The notes under the pieces: model-generated
Told to the model about the DNA's origin: nothing
The model's database searches: none
What the model saw: the letters and a program-made list of their open reading frames with translations, nothing else
Made by a program: the position numbers and the translations under genes
Part shown: positions 16,500-26,420 of the stretch, one piece after another
Layout: each line of letters starts with the position of its first letter
How positions within the stretch are numbered: the first letter of the stretch is position 1
Assembly: GCF_000772955.1 (NCBI RefSeq)
Contig: NZ_JPVO01000049.1
Span: forward strand, 1-64,000
Direction of reading: 5' to 3'
DNA length: 64,000 nt
DNA from: Ureibacillus sinduriensis BLB-1 = JCM 15800
GTDB lineage: Bacteria > Bacillota > Bacilli > Bacillales_A > Planococcaceae

Positions 16500-18002
16500 A
16501 TGAATAAACTATTACCACTTAAAGATACTGTAAAACCTAGAATAGGCTTGTACTCAATTGGGTTACAAGCCTATTGGAATCAGTTCCCTGGACTAAGAGA
16601 AAGACTTATAGAATATGGGGAATTTATTGAAAAGAAAATGTCTACATGGGGTGAAATCTATAATTATGGATTAGTAGACACCGAAGGAGAAGGTCGTAAT
16701 GTGGGTGAATGGCTAAATAGTAAAAATGTAGATTTAGTCTTCTGTCATGCAGCCACGTATAGTACTAGTTCAACAGTTCTGCCAATCCATCAGATTTGTA
16801 GAGCACCTGTGATTTTCTTGAATTTGCAGCCGTCAGCACGAATCAATTATGATCAAACCACAACTGGAGAATGGCTAGCCCAATGTGGAGCATGTCCAAT
16901 TCCAGAATTTTCGAATGCGTTCAATCGTGCTGAAATTCCATTTCATGTGGTGAATGGCTTATTAGGGTTAAATTACACACCTGCTATTTCTTTAACGAAT
17001 GAAATAACTCATGAAAGGAAAGAAGCGATTCGTGCTTGGAAGGAGATAAGCGAATGGATTCGAGCGGCAGCTGTTTCCCGTACGCTACAATCTAGCCGTT
17101 TTGGATTTCTTGGTAATACTTATAGTGGCATGCTCGATATGTATAGTGACTTTACTATGCTTCAAGCACAAACGGGTATTCATATTGAAGTTTTAGAAAT
17201 GTGCGAATTGAATCAATTAGTAAGTGAAGTTACAGAGTCAGAAATTAGTAAGAAAATGAATGAAGTATATGAGATGTTTGAAATTAGTGGCGATTCACCT
17301 TCAGATCCGATTGCTAAAAAACCATCCCACGATCAAATGGAGTGGTCTTATAAAGTAGCCGCAGCCCAGGAGAAATTAGTCCGAGAGTGTAATTTAGATG
17401 CCCTTTCCTATTATTATCACGGGTCACCTGGTGGGGAATATGAAAAACTTCAAAGTGGTTTTATCGTGGGACATTCACTTTTGACAGCACGAGGTATACC
17501 ATGCGCTGGAGAGGGTGATTTGAAAACGGCCTTAGCTATGAAAATTTGTGACATTTTGGGAGTAGGGGGAAGCTTTTCAGAAATTGTAGTCGTAGATTAT
17601 GAGGATGAAACAATTCTTTTAGGTCATGATGGTCCGTTTCATATTGCAATCTCTGAAGGAAAACCAATTCTTAGAGGAATGGGATTATATCATGGCAAAC
17701 AGGGGACGGGTGTTTCGGTAGAGGCTAAGGTGAAAACGGGTCCACTCACTACTTTAAACGTTACACAAACGGGGAATGGAAAACTAAAGCTCATCATTAG
17801 TGAAGCTGAGTCTACAAACGGCCCTACGATGAAAATCGGGAATACACAAACACCAGTGAAGTTCAAAAAGCACCCGGATGAATATATGACACGATGGTTT
17901 GCGGAAGCTCCTACACATCATTGTGCAATATCTATTGGTCATAATGCCTCACTGTTTGAAAAAGTAGGGAAATTATTGAACATACCTACAGTTACTTTAT
18001 AA
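16500..18002 (+). CDS. L-fucose/L-arabinose isomerase-family protein
   Basis: 500 residues. The fold-family features are an N-terminal KPRIGLYSIGLQAYW block, FCHAATYSTSSTV, a GFLGNTYSGMLDMYSD block in the middle domain and a C-terminal beta domain ending in HHCAISIGH. Family members isomerise aldoses to ketoses using a divalent metal. This is not the RhaA fold, which is encoded separately at 22043. A second isomerase-type enzyme inside a rhamnose cluster may act on a related deoxy sugar or pentose, or have diverged. ATG 16500 with RBS GAGGTGG is preferred to the GTG at 16491. Confidence 0.75.
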   Translation: MNKLLPLKDTVKPRIGLYSIGLQAYWNQFPGLRERLIEYGEFIEKKMSTWGEIYNYGLVDTEGEGRNVGEWLNSKNVDLVFCHAATYSTSSTVLPIHQICRAPVIFLNLQPSARINYDQTTTGEWLAQCGACPIPEFSNAFNRAEIPFHVVNGLLGLNYTPAISLTNEITHERKEAIRAWKEISEWIRAAAVSRTLQSSRFGFLGNTYSGMLDMYSDFTMLQAQTGIHIEVLEMCELNQLVSEVTESEISKKMNEVYEMFEISGDSPSDPIAKKPSHDQMEWSYKVAAAQEKLVRECNLDALSYYYHGSPGGEYEKLQSGFIVGHSLLTARGIPCAGEGDLKTALAMKICDILGVGGSFSEIVVVDYEDETILLGHDGPFHIAISEGKPILRGMGLYHGKQGTGVSVEAKVKTGPLTTLNVTQTGNGKLKLIISEAESTNGPTMKIGNTQTPVKFKKHPDEYMTRWFAEAPTHHCAISIGHNASLFEKVGKLLNIPTVTL

Positions 18003-18106
18003 GATCTATAGCAAAAATTAAACAACGCTAATGTCTCACGAGTGATTTCTGAATCTTCAGTTTTATTTATCTTCCTTTTTAGTTGCGAAAAAGTCAGAGT
18101 TAAAAT

Positions 18107-18135
18107 TTGTGTTGCATTATTTTAATGCGACACAA
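18107..18135. promoter_or_regulatory. 13-bp inverted repeat upstream of rhaEW
   Basis: Arm TTGTGTTGCATTA (18107-18119) and arm TAATGCGACACAA (18123-18135) are complementary except for one G-T, with a 3-nt centre. No T run follows, so it reads as an operator rather than a terminator. It lies about 205 bp upstream of rhaEW in an otherwise gene-free 325-bp interval. Confidence 0.55.
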
Positions 18136-18206
18136 GCGAAATAATTGGATTTCATACTAGTAACAATGCCACTTTGATTTCGAAACGGAAAGATATTAAA
18201 TGACAT

Positions 18207-18258
18207 AAAACAAACAGAAATAAAACAAACAGAAATAAAACGAAAAAAATATAAAACA
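18207..18258 (+). promoter_or_regulatory. tandem AAAACAAACAGAAAT repeats upstream of rhaEW
   Basis: Two perfect 15-bp copies (18207-18221, 18222-18236) and a degenerate third (AAAACGAAAAAAAT), then ATAAAACAAAAT. Similar AAACAAA strings lie upstream of the DeoR gene (23405-23430). DeoR-family repressors commonly bind such A-rich direct repeats, so these are candidate sites for the local regulator. Confidence 0.45.
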
Positions 18259-18339
18259 AAATATTTTATTGTATATACAAAAATAAACAAAGGTGATATT
18301 CTGAAAACAGAAGTAAATAAAAGTAAAATGGAGGTAAAA

Positions 18340-20409
18340 ATGGTAATTAATCTATGGGATATCGAAAAAGCAAATACATTAACTGCAGGTCTAGATGAAC
18401 TTGTTTATCGTTCTAATTTAATAGGGGCGGATCGTGCTGTTTGTAACTGGGGTGGCGGAAATACATCGATGAAAACAGTTGAAAAGGACTTTCGTGGCCG
18501 TGATATAGAAGTGATGTGGGTAAAAGGAAGCGGCTCGGATCTTGCGACAATGACGTCGGGAAATTTCACCGGTTTAAATCTTGAAGATATCCTTCCTCTT
18601 ATGGAACGTGATGAAATGCCAGATGAAGAGATGGTAGAATACTTATCTCAATGCATGATTAATAGCAAACATCCACGTGCTTCCATCGAAACATTGCTTC
18701 ATGCATTCTTGCCATTTAAACATGTTGATCACACTCACCCAGACGCAATTATCAGTATTTGTTGTGCAGACAACGGAAAGGAAATTGCAAGAGAAATTTT
18801 CGGGGATCGTTTTGTATGGGTACCTTACGTTCGCCCAGGGTTTACTCTATCCAAGATGATTGCTGAAGGTGTACGGAACAACCCTCAAGCTGATCTAGTT
18901 TTAATGGAAAAGCATGGCTTGGTTGTCTGGGGAGAAACAGCAAAAGAAAGTTACGATAAAACGATCTCTGTTATTAATGAAGCTGAAGAATATATCAATG
19001 CTCGTATTGATGAAAATGCGACTTTCGGTGGGAAGAAATATGACTCTTTAAATGAAGCAGATCAAAAAAGAATTTTAGCTAAAGTATTGCCTGTTATTCG
19101 TGGGGCAGTTAGTGATGAAAAGAAGATGCTGTTAGCCTATGACAATGCTGACGATGTACTAGAGTTTGTGAATAGCAATGACGCAGCTGAACTTTCTCAA
19201 GTCGGTGCTGCTTGCCCAGATCACTTGGTACACACGAAGATGAAGCCTTTATACATCGCTTGGGATCCTTCTACAAAAGATGTTGATCAGTTGGTCGAAG
19301 CCATCAAGAGAGACGTTGAGAGCTTTAAAGAAGATTATAGAGCTTACTTCCAAAGGAACAAAAATGAAGGGGATGTGATGTTCGAACCTGCTCCGCGCGT
19401 TATTTTGATTCCAGGAATCGGTATGGTCAACTCGGGTAAAAATACCGCCATGGCCAAAGTAAGTGGTGCTCTCTATCACCGTGCGATTGCAGTTATGAAG
19501 GGATCGACAGCTCTTGGGCGGTTTGTTTCATTAAATGAAAATGAATCCTACAATATTGAGTACTGGCCACTTGAGCTTTATAAACTATCATTGGCACCAG
19601 CTGAAGCGGAGTTTTCTAGAAAGGTGGCATTTGTGACAGGTGGAGCAGGTGGTATAGGAAGCGAGACTTGCCGTCAATTTGTTGCAGAAGGTGCACACGT
19701 CGTGCTAGCCGACCTGAACCTTGAAGGTGCTGAAAAAGTAGCTGCAGAAATCAACGAGCAGTACGGCGAAGGCCGGGCCATTGCCGTGAAAATGGATGTA
19801 ACAAGCGAAGAACAAGTCCAAATAGCATTTGAACAGACCGCGCTCACTTATGGGGGGGTCGATATTGTCGTCAATAATGCTGGTTTGGCAACCTCAAGCC
19901 CATTCGACGAGACGACGTTAAAAGAATGGAACTTAAACATGAATGTACTTGGCACAGGCTATTTCCTTGTTGCCCGTGAAGCGTTTAAGCTGATGAAAAA
20001 TCAAGCAATCGGTGGAAGTATGGTCTTCATTGGATCCAAGAATTCCCTGTATGCGGGGAAAAATGCATCCGCTTATAGCGCTGTGAAAGCGATGGAAACA
20101 CACTTGGCTAGATGTATTGCTGTTGAAGGTGGGGAATATGGTATCCGGGTTAACTCGGTTCTGCCTGATGCGGTTCTTCAAGGTTCGGCGATTTGGGGAT
20201 CTAGATGGCGTGAAGAACGTGCTGCGGCATATGGAATTGAACCAGATCAATTAGAAGAGCATTACCGCAAGAGAACGACGTTATTAGTAAATATCTATCC
20301 TAAGGATATTGCTGAGTCAATTTTATTCTTTTCTTCTTCGAAAGCCGAGAAGACGACGGGTTGCATGATTACAGTTGATGGAGGAGTTCCAGCAGCTTTC
20401 ACGCGTTGA
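18340..20409 (+). CDS. rhaEW: bifunctional rhamnulose-1-phosphate aldolase / lactaldehyde dehydrogenase
   Basis: 689 residues. The N-terminal half (to about 420) is a class II aldolase with metal-binding HTH (His131, His133) and EKHGLVVWG. The C-terminal half (about 428-689) is a short-chain dehydrogenase with TGGAGGIG at 433-440 and the catalytic Tyr579-x3-Lys583. The aldolase splits L-rhamnulose-1-phosphate into DHAP and L-lactaldehyde; the dehydrogenase oxidises lactaldehyde to L-lactate. The same fusion is B. subtilis RhaEW (YuxG). ATG 18340 has GGAGG five bases ahead; the in-frame ATG at 18328 forms part of that RBS. Confidence 0.92.
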   Translation: MVINLWDIEKANTLTAGLDELVYRSNLIGADRAVCNWGGGNTSMKTVEKDFRGRDIEVMWVKGSGSDLATMTSGNFTGLNLEDILPLMERDEMPDEEMVEYLSQCMINSKHPRASIETLLHAFLPFKHVDHTHPDAIISICCADNGKEIAREIFGDRFVWVPYVRPGFTLSKMIAEGVRNNPQADLVLMEKHGLVVWGETAKESYDKTISVINEAEEYINARIDENATFGGKKYDSLNEADQKRILAKVLPVIRGAVSDEKKMLLAYDNADDVLEFVNSNDAAELSQVGAACPDHLVHTKMKPLYIAWDPSTKDVDQLVEAIKRDVESFKEDYRAYFQRNKNEGDVMFEPAPRVILIPGIGMVNSGKNTAMAKVSGALYHRAIAVMKGSTALGRFVSLNENESYNIEYWPLELYKLSLAPAEAEFSRKVAFVTGGAGGIGSETCRQFVAEGAHVVLADLNLEGAEKVAAEINEQYGEGRAIAVKMDVTSEEQVQIAFEQTALTYGGVDIVVNNAGLATSSPFDETTLKEWNLNMNVLGTGYFLVAREAFKLMKNQAIGGSMVFIGSKNSLYAGKNASAYSAVKAMETHLARCIAVEGGEYGIRVNSVLPDAVLQGSAIWGSRWREERAAAYGIEPDQLEEHYRKRTTLLVNIYPKDIAESILFFSSSKAEKTTGCMITVDGGVPAAFTR

Positions 20410-20516
20410 ATTTTTTCAATAGTCAAACTTCTGGCCCTTATTCGCTCCATCATGATAATGGGTCAGATCATTTATTTATTAGTGAGAAATGCTAACGTAG
20501 CTTTGGGAGGTTCTGA

Positions 20517-21914
20517 ATGGAAAAGAATTGTCTAGCTGTTGATATAGGGGCTTCAAGCGGCAGACTCATTCTGGGAAGCCTTAAAAATGGCAAGCTGAAC
20601 TTGGAAGAGATACATCGCTTTGAAAATTGCATCGTTGAGAAAAACGGACACTTTTGCTGGGATATAGATGGCTTATTCAATGAAATTAAAGTGGGTATTA
20701 AGAAGTGTTACAGGAAGGGCATTAAGCCTGTCAGCATCGGGATTGATACGTGGGCGGTCGATTTTGTTTTACTCGATGACAACGATCAACTATTGACTGA
20801 TGCTGTTGCCTATCGTGATCCTCGTACCGATGGAATAATGGAGGAAGTAACCGACCTCTTTTTGAAGGAACGTCTATATTTAGAAACAGGGATTCAATTT
20901 CAAAAATTTAATACAATTTACCAGCTATATGCATTAAAAAAGAAAAATCCGGAAGTGTTAAAAAAAGCAAAGACGTTTTTGATGATTCCCGATTATCTTC
21001 ACTATTTACTAACAGGCAAGAAAGCAAACGAATATACAAATGCAACAACCACCCAATTGATTAACGCTTTCACCAGAAAGTGGGATAAAGAGATTATCTG
21101 CAAGTTAGGCCTGAACATGGATATGTTCCAAGAAATTAAGATGCCTAAACAAACATTGGGAACATTAAGGGAAGAGCTTGTAGAAGAATTTGGGTTCGAT
21201 ATGGAAGTCATTCTACCAGCAACACATGATACGGGCTCAGCTGTTATATCTGTACCTGAATTGGAAGATACAATTTATCTCAGTTCAGGAACGTGGTCTC
21301 TGATCGGTGTAGAAAATCACTTTCCGATTTGTGTGACAAAAGCTTTGGATTACAATTTCACAAATGAGGGTGGGATGGATTTCCAATTTCGTTTTCTAAA
21401 AAATATCATGGGTCTTTGGATGATCCAAGAGGTGAGAAGGAACTACAATAATGGGTATTCTTTTGTTGAACTAGCAGATTTGTCAAGGCAACATCCGGAG
21501 TTTGTTTCGACTGTAAATGTGGATGATCCACGTTTCTTGAAACCTGATAATATGATTGAAGAAATTCGAAAGTATTGCTCGGAAACAAACCAAAGAATAC
21601 CTGAGCACCCTGGAGAGATTGCAAAATGTGTATTCGATAGTCTTGCAATTGGCTATAAGAAGGCAGTATCGGAAATAGAGGATATATTTGAAAAAGAGTT
21701 CAGCAAAATCAATGTTATCGGCGGTGGTTCCCAAAACGAATTACTGAACCGATTAATATCGGATGTAACAAAAAAAGAAGTGTATGCAGGACCGGTGGAA
21801 GCGACAGCTATTGGAAATCTGGTTGCACAGTTTATAGCACTGGGCGAAATCGAAGATATTAATAACGCAAGGAGGATTATCAAGCACTCCTTTGAAGTGA
21901 AAAAATATGTCTAA
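20517..21914 (+). CDS. rhaB: L-rhamnulokinase
   Basis: 465 residues, FGGY carbohydrate kinase family. N-terminal phosphate-binding VDIGASSGRLILG, substrate-side GIDTWAVDFVLLD and AYRDPRTDG, and the ATP-domain motifs ATHDTGSAV, LSSGTWSL and NVIGGGSQN. It phosphorylates L-rhamnulose at C1. RBS GGGAGG lies six bases before the ATG. The gene sits between rhaEW and rhaA; the 107-bp gap before it contains only a weak hairpin. Confidence 0.94.
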   Translation: MEKNCLAVDIGASSGRLILGSLKNGKLNLEEIHRFENCIVEKNGHFCWDIDGLFNEIKVGIKKCYRKGIKPVSIGIDTWAVDFVLLDDNDQLLTDAVAYRDPRTDGIMEEVTDLFLKERLYLETGIQFQKFNTIYQLYALKKKNPEVLKKAKTFLMIPDYLHYLLTGKKANEYTNATTTQLINAFTRKWDKEIICKLGLNMDMFQEIKMPKQTLGTLREELVEEFGFDMEVILPATHDTGSAVISVPELEDTIYLSSGTWSLIGVENHFPICVTKALDYNFTNEGGMDFQFRFLKNIMGLWMIQEVRRNYNNGYSFVELADLSRQHPEFVSTVNVDDPRFLKPDNMIEEIRKYCSETNQRIPEHPGEIAKCVFDSLAIGYKKAVSEIEDIFEKEFSKINVIGGGSQNELLNRLISDVTKKEVYAGPVEATAIGNLVAQFIALGEIEDINNARRIIKHSFEVKKYV

Positions 21915-22042
21915 TAGTGATGATATAGTGTCATGAATTGAGGGGAAACAGAAGTTTAACTTTGGGGTACTAAAAGTGAGCTTCTTTTAAATTTTCCGTA
22001 AAAGAATCGCAACTTAAATTAATGCGGCAAAGGGGTAAAGGT

Positions 22043-23299
22043 ATGAGTTTGAAAAGTCAATTTGAGCTAGCGAAGAGTGAATATGAGCAATGGGGCATTC
22101 AGGTAGAGGAAGCCCTTGAAAAATTGCGGGATATCCCCATCTCAATCCATTGTTGGCAAGGGGATGATATTGATGGATTTGAGGTGAATAAAGCGGAACT
22201 ATCGGGAGGAATAGATGTTACCGGGAACTATCCAGGCAAAGCCACGACACCGGAGGAGCTGCGCATGGATCTTGAGAAAGCGCTTTCTCTTATTCCTGGA
22301 AAACACCGGATAAATCTCCACGCCCTTTATGCAGAAACTGATGGTGAGATAGTGGACCGAGATAAGTTAGAGCCTAAACATTTTGAAAAATGGGTTGCCT
22401 GGGCAAAGAAACATGGTCTTGGCCTAGATTTCAATCCAACAATTTTCTCACACGAAAAAGCAGCAGATGGATTAACTTTAAGCCATCCAAATCCGGAAAT
22501 ACGCAGATTCTGGATTGATCACTGTATTGCTAGCAGGAGAATCGGCGAATACTTTGGAAAAGAACTTGGAACACCGTGTTTGACAAATATATGGATACCG
22601 GATGGTTATAAAGATATTCCTAGTGATAGACTAACACCCAGAAAACGCTTAAAAGAATCCTTGGATGAAATCTTTGCAGCAGAAGTAGATGATACATTCA
22701 ATATTGATTCGGTAGAAAGCAAGCTTTTTGGAATCGGTTCTGAATCATATGTCGTTGGTTCCCATGAATTCTACTTGAGCTATGCACTAAAAAATAACAA
22801 GCTTTGCCTCCTTGACACAGGGCATTATCACCCGACCGAGATGGTTTCAAATAAAATTTCCTCCATGCTATTGTTTAATGAAAAATTAGCTCTGCATGTG
22901 TCGAGACCTGTTCGTTGGGACAGTGATCATGTTGTAACTTTTGACGAAGAATTAAAAGAGATTGCATTGGAAATAGTCCGGAATGATGCAATTGATAAAG
23001 TAATGATCGGTCTTGACTTCTTTGATGCGAGCATCAACCGTATTGCAGCATGGACCATTGGTACACGCAACATGGTGAAAGCAATGCTCTATGCTATGTT
23101 AATGCCCAATGAGCATTTGAAAGAGCTGCAGGAGAAAGGGGACTATACAAAGAGACTTGCCCTACTGGAAGAGTTTAAAACATATCCCTTTGGAGCTATC
23201 TGGAACTATTACTGCGAACAAATGGATGTACCTGTAAAGGAACATTGGTTAGCAGAGGTTCTGGAATATGAAGAAAGGGTATTATCACAGCGAAAATAA
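22043..23299 (+). CDS. rhaA: L-rhamnose isomerase
   Basis: 418 residues, RhaA family TIM barrel. Recognisable segments are [47 protein letters not shown] and [14 protein letters not shown], which include the metal-binding Glu/Asp/His residues. It isomerises L-rhamnose to L-rhamnulose. ATG 22043 with RBS AAAGGGG is preferred; an in-frame ATG 21 bp upstream lacks an RBS. Confidence 0.94.
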   Translation: MSLKSQFELAKSEYEQWGIQVEEALEKLRDIPISIHCWQGDDIDGFEVNKAELSGGIDVTGNYPGKATTPEELRMDLEKALSLIPGKHRINLHALYAETDGEIVDRDKLEPKHFEKWVAWAKKHGLGLDFNPTIFSHEKAADGLTLSHPNPEIRRFWIDHCIASRRIGEYFGKELGTPCLTNIWIPDGYKDIPSDRLTPRKRLKESLDEIFAAEVDDTFNIDSVESKLFGIGSESYVVGSHEFYLSYALKNNKLCLLDTGHYHPTEMVSNKISSMLLFNEKLALHVSRPVRWDSDHVVTFDEELKEIALEIVRNDAIDKVMIGLDFFDASINRIAAWTIGTRNMVKAMLYAMLMPNEHLKELQEKGDYTKRLALLEEFKTYPFGAIWNYYCEQMDVPVKEHWLAEVLEYEERVLSQRK

Positions 23300-23472
23300 A
23301 GGGATCTCCAAATCTGGCTATAACTAAAGGAAGAACCGAACTAAATTTACTTCGTAATATTACATTTGGTGCTACATTTATTTGTTAGGTAATGTTAATA
23401 TTTACAAAAAAACAAACATAAACAAAAATATATAAATATCCAATGAGATATAAGATTATCAGAGGTGGCAAA

Positions 23473-24231
23473 ATGCTTGTAGCAGAGAGACATGAAAAAA
23501 TTACGGCTCTAGTAAATGAAAAAGGGAGCATTCGGGTTTCAGAGTTAAGTCAGATTTTTAAGGTGACAGAGGAAACAATTCGCCGCGATCTGGAAAAATT
23601 GGAGAACGACGGGAAACTCCAAAGAAGCCATGGTGGTGCAGTAAGTATAAAGGATCACGATTTGGAGGCTCCCTATTTCGAGAGAGAAATAAGAAATGTT
23701 AAGGAAAAAATGGCAGTAGCCGAGGAGGCTATTAAATATGTAGCAGCAAACGATCGCATAATATTGGATGCTAGTACTACTGCCTGGTATATGGCAAAAA
23801 GATTGCCTGATATCCCTTTGACCGTGTTAACTAATTCGATGAAGGTGGCCATGGAGTTGGTGAATAGAGAGAAAATCTCTGTCATTACTGTGGGAGGCTC
23901 ACTCCTTCAAAAATCATTATCTTTTGTCGGCCCTCAAACAAATAACGCTTTGGAGTATTACCATGTCAATAAAGCATTTATTTCTTGCCAAGGGATTCAT
24001 GCACAACGCGGCATTAGTGACTCAAATGAAATGCAGGCTTTGGTCAAAAAGAAAATGATAGAAATATCGGATCAAGTTTACTTGCTGGCAGATTATACGA
24101 AATTCGGCGTACAGGCTTTTTCGCGTATATCAAATATGGATGCCATTCACTTCGTCATTACAGATTCAAAAACAAACCAGGATCAAATTCAAGAGTTGAT
24201 GGATTTGCCAATCAAAGTTATACGCTCATAA
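23473..24231 (+). CDS. rhaR: DeoR-family transcriptional regulator
   Basis: 252 residues. N-terminal winged HTH (about 6-60; VSELSQIFKVTEETIRRDLEKLE) with the following KLQRSHGGA, and a C-terminal sugar-phosphate-sensing DeoRC domain (VTVGGSLLQKSLSFVGP). Regulators of this family bind a pathway phosphosugar; rhamnulose-1-phosphate is the likely effector because B. subtilis RhaR is of this family. ATG 23473 with AGAGGTGG is preferred over the ATG 30 bp upstream. AAACAAA-rich sequence (23405-23430) just upstream suggests autoregulation. lutA follows 25 bp later. Confidence 0.85.
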   Translation: MLVAERHEKITALVNEKGSIRVSELSQIFKVTEETIRRDLEKLENDGKLQRSHGGAVSIKDHDLEAPYFEREIRNVKEKMAVAEEAIKYVAANDRIILDASTTAWYMAKRLPDIPLTVLTNSMKVAMELVNREKISVITVGGSLLQKSLSFVGPQTNNALEYYHVNKAFISCQGIHAQRGISDSNEMQALVKKKMIEISDQVYLLADYTKFGVQAFSRISNMDAIHFVITDSKTNQDQIQELMDLPIKVIRS

Positions 24232-24256
24232 TGCAATTATTTGAATGGGGGATGTT

Positions 24257-25012
24257 ATGAAAGTTTCTTTATTTATTACCTGCCTGGCTGATGTATTTTA
24301 TCCAGGTGTCGGAAAAGACGTTGTTGAGATACTGGAACGGAATGGCTGCGAAGTGAGTTTTCCAGAGGCTCAGACTTGCTGTGGACAGCCAGCTTACAAT
24401 AGCGGATATCACAAAGAAACAAAAAATGTTGCAAAACATATGATAAAAACATTCGAATCTGCCGATTACGTAGTTACCCCTTCCGGCTCATGCGGTGCAA
24501 TGATTCATGAATATGTCCATTTATTCGAGAACGATGAGGAATGGCAGAAAAAAGCACAGGCTTTGGCAGATAAAACTTTCGAGTTTACACAGTTTCTGGT
24601 AGATGTTTTAAAAGTGGAAGATTTAGGGGCGACATTCCCAAAAAAAGTAACGTTCCACACATCTTGCCATATGACACGTTTATTAGGCGTGAAAGAAGCC
24701 CCTATAAAACTATTGGAAAATGTAAAAGATTTAGAGTTTGAAAGTCTTCCGGGCAAAGAAACTTGTTGTGGGTTTGGTGGAACTTTTTCGGTCAAGATGG
24801 TGCCGATTTCGGAACAAATGGTGAATGAAAAAATACAACATATTGAACAAACGCAGGCAGAAGTGTTAATTGGTGCAGACTGCGGGTGTCTAATGAATAT
24901 CGGCGGACGAATTGAACGCCAGGGGAAACCAATCAAAGTAATGCATATTGCACAAGTTTTAAATAGTAGCGAGTCCAAGGGGGTGACGCAAAGTGGCAAT
25001 GAAAATCAGTGA
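24257..25012 (+). CDS. lutA: L-lactate oxidation subunit LutA
   Basis: 251 residues with two CCG domains: the first around [13 protein letters not shown], the second around [10 protein letters not shown] with upstream HTSCHMTR. These cysteine motifs bind Fe-S clusters, as in GlpC and HdrB. With LutB and LutC it oxidises L-lactate to pyruvate in Bacillus. ATG 24257 has GGGGGAT just before; the ATG at 24245 lies within it. It directly follows the DeoR regulator gene, so the lut genes appear to belong to the rhamnose regulon. No lactate permease gene is present. Confidence 0.92.
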   Translation: MKVSLFITCLADVFYPGVGKDVVEILERNGCEVSFPEAQTCCGQPAYNSGYHKETKNVAKHMIKTFESADYVVTPSGSCGAMIHEYVHLFENDEEWQKKAQALADKTFEFTQFLVDVLKVEDLGATFPKKVTFHTSCHMTRLLGVKEAPIKLLENVKDLEFESLPGKETCCGFGGTFSVKMVPISEQMVNEKIQHIEQTQAEVLIGADCGCLMNIGGRIERQGKPIKVMHIAQVLNSSESKGVTQSGNENQ

Positions 25013-26420
25013 CGATAAGTTTTTTGGAAGAGTGGAAAAAGGATTGAAAAATGATTTTATGAGAGAAGCGGTAAGTTCCGCCCAAGAAAGATTAAGGGAC
25101 CGGAAGCTAATTGCGCAAGAAGAACTCGGCAATTGGGAAGAGTGGCGGAATCTAGCTGAAGAAATACGTCAGCATACTTTGGAAAACCTGGATTATTATC
25201 TTGAGCAATTTGCAGAAAATGTTTCCAAACAGGGGGGGCATGTTTTCTTTGCCAACACACCCGAAGAAGCCAATGAATACGTCGCAAAGATTGTTCAAAA
25301 CAAAAAGGCCAGAAAGATCATTAAAGCAAAGTCCATGGTGACAGAGGAGATAAGCTTGAACGAAAATCTCGAGAAGCTCGGCTGCGAGGTAATCGAATCG
25401 GACTTGGGAGAGTATATCCTTCAACTCGATGATCACGATCCACCATCCCATATCGTCGCGCCTGCGCTGCACAAAAATAAAGAGCAAATCCGTGATACAT
25501 TCCAGGAAAAGAGGGGCTATACTAAATCCTCCAAACCGGAAGAACTCGCATTATTTGCAAGAGAGCAATTGCGTGAGGAATTTCTGAATGCCGATATCGG
25601 CATAACTGGCTGCAACTTCGCAGTAGCTGAATCAGGAGCTATCACCCTAGTGACAAATGAAGGAAATGCAGGGCTTACGACGACTCTCCCGAAGACGGTC
25701 ATAGCATTTATGGGGATGGAAAGAATTGTACCTACCTGGGAAGAGCTTGATATTTTGGTAGGAATGCTATGCAGAAGTGCAGTCGGCCAAAAATTGACTA
25801 GCTATATCACTGGATTGACAGGGCCAAAGGAAGAAGGGGAAGTAGATGGGCCCGAGGAATTTCACGTAGTAATAATTGATAATGGGCGCTCGAAAATTCT
25901 GGGGACGGAATTTCAGTCAGTACTCCAATGTATCCGCTGTGCTGCTTGTATCAATGTGTGTCCAATATACCGTCATGTTGGGGGCCATTCCTATGGCTCG
26001 ATATATCCAGGGCCAATTGGCGCAGTTCTTTCCCCACTACTCGGTGGTTATGATGATTATAAGGAGCTGCCTTATGCGTCCAGCCTATGTGGTGCATGTA
26101 CGGAAGCTTGTCCGGTCAAAATCCCTTTACATGATTTGCTCATTAAGCATCGCCGAAATATCGTTGAGGAACAAGGGAAAGCGGGATTTGGCGAAAAACT
26201 TGCAATGAAAGGTTTTTCTATTGCCGCTAGTTCACCGAAGCTCTACAGCATGGGATCAAAGGTTGCCCCGGCGGTGATGGGTCCGCTGGTCAAAGAAGGA
26301 AAGGTAACGAAGGGGCCAGGCCCAATCAAGCCTTGGACCGACATTCGTGATTTCCCGGAACCGAGCAAACAAAGCTTCAGGGAATGGTATAAACACCGCG
26401 AGAAGGGTGGAGATCAGTAA
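24993..26420 (+). CDS. lutB: L-lactate oxidation Fe-S subunit LutB
   Basis: 475 residues. LUD domain in the N-terminal two thirds ([29 protein letters not shown]), then two 4Fe-4S motifs, [15 protein letters not shown] and [18 protein letters not shown] start at 24993 inside the end of lutA, reading MAMKIS as in B. subtilis LutB, with AAGGGGGTGA as RBS. It overlaps lutA by 20 bp and lutC by one base, showing a tight operon. Confidence 0.93.
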   Translation: MAMKISDDKFFGRVEKGLKNDFMREAVSSAQERLRDRKLIAQEELGNWEEWRNLAEEIRQHTLENLDYYLEQFAENVSKQGGHVFFANTPEEANEYVAKIVQNKKARKIIKAKSMVTEEISLNENLEKLGCEVIESDLGEYILQLDDHDPPSHIVAPALHKNKEQIRDTFQEKRGYTKSSKPEELALFAREQLREEFLNADIGITGCNFAVAESGAITLVTNEGNAGLTTTLPKTVIAFMGMERIVPTWEELDILVGMLCRSAVGQKLTSYITGLTGPKEEGEVDGPEEFHVVIIDNGRSKILGTEFQSVLQCIRCAACINVCPIYRHVGGHSYGSIYPGPIGAVLSPLLGGYDDYKELPYASSLCGACTEACPVKIPLHDLLIKHRRNIVEEQGKAGFGEKLAMKGFSIAASSPKLYSMGSKVAPAVMGPLVKEGKVTKGPGPIKPWTDIRDFPEPSKQSFREWYKHREKGGDQ

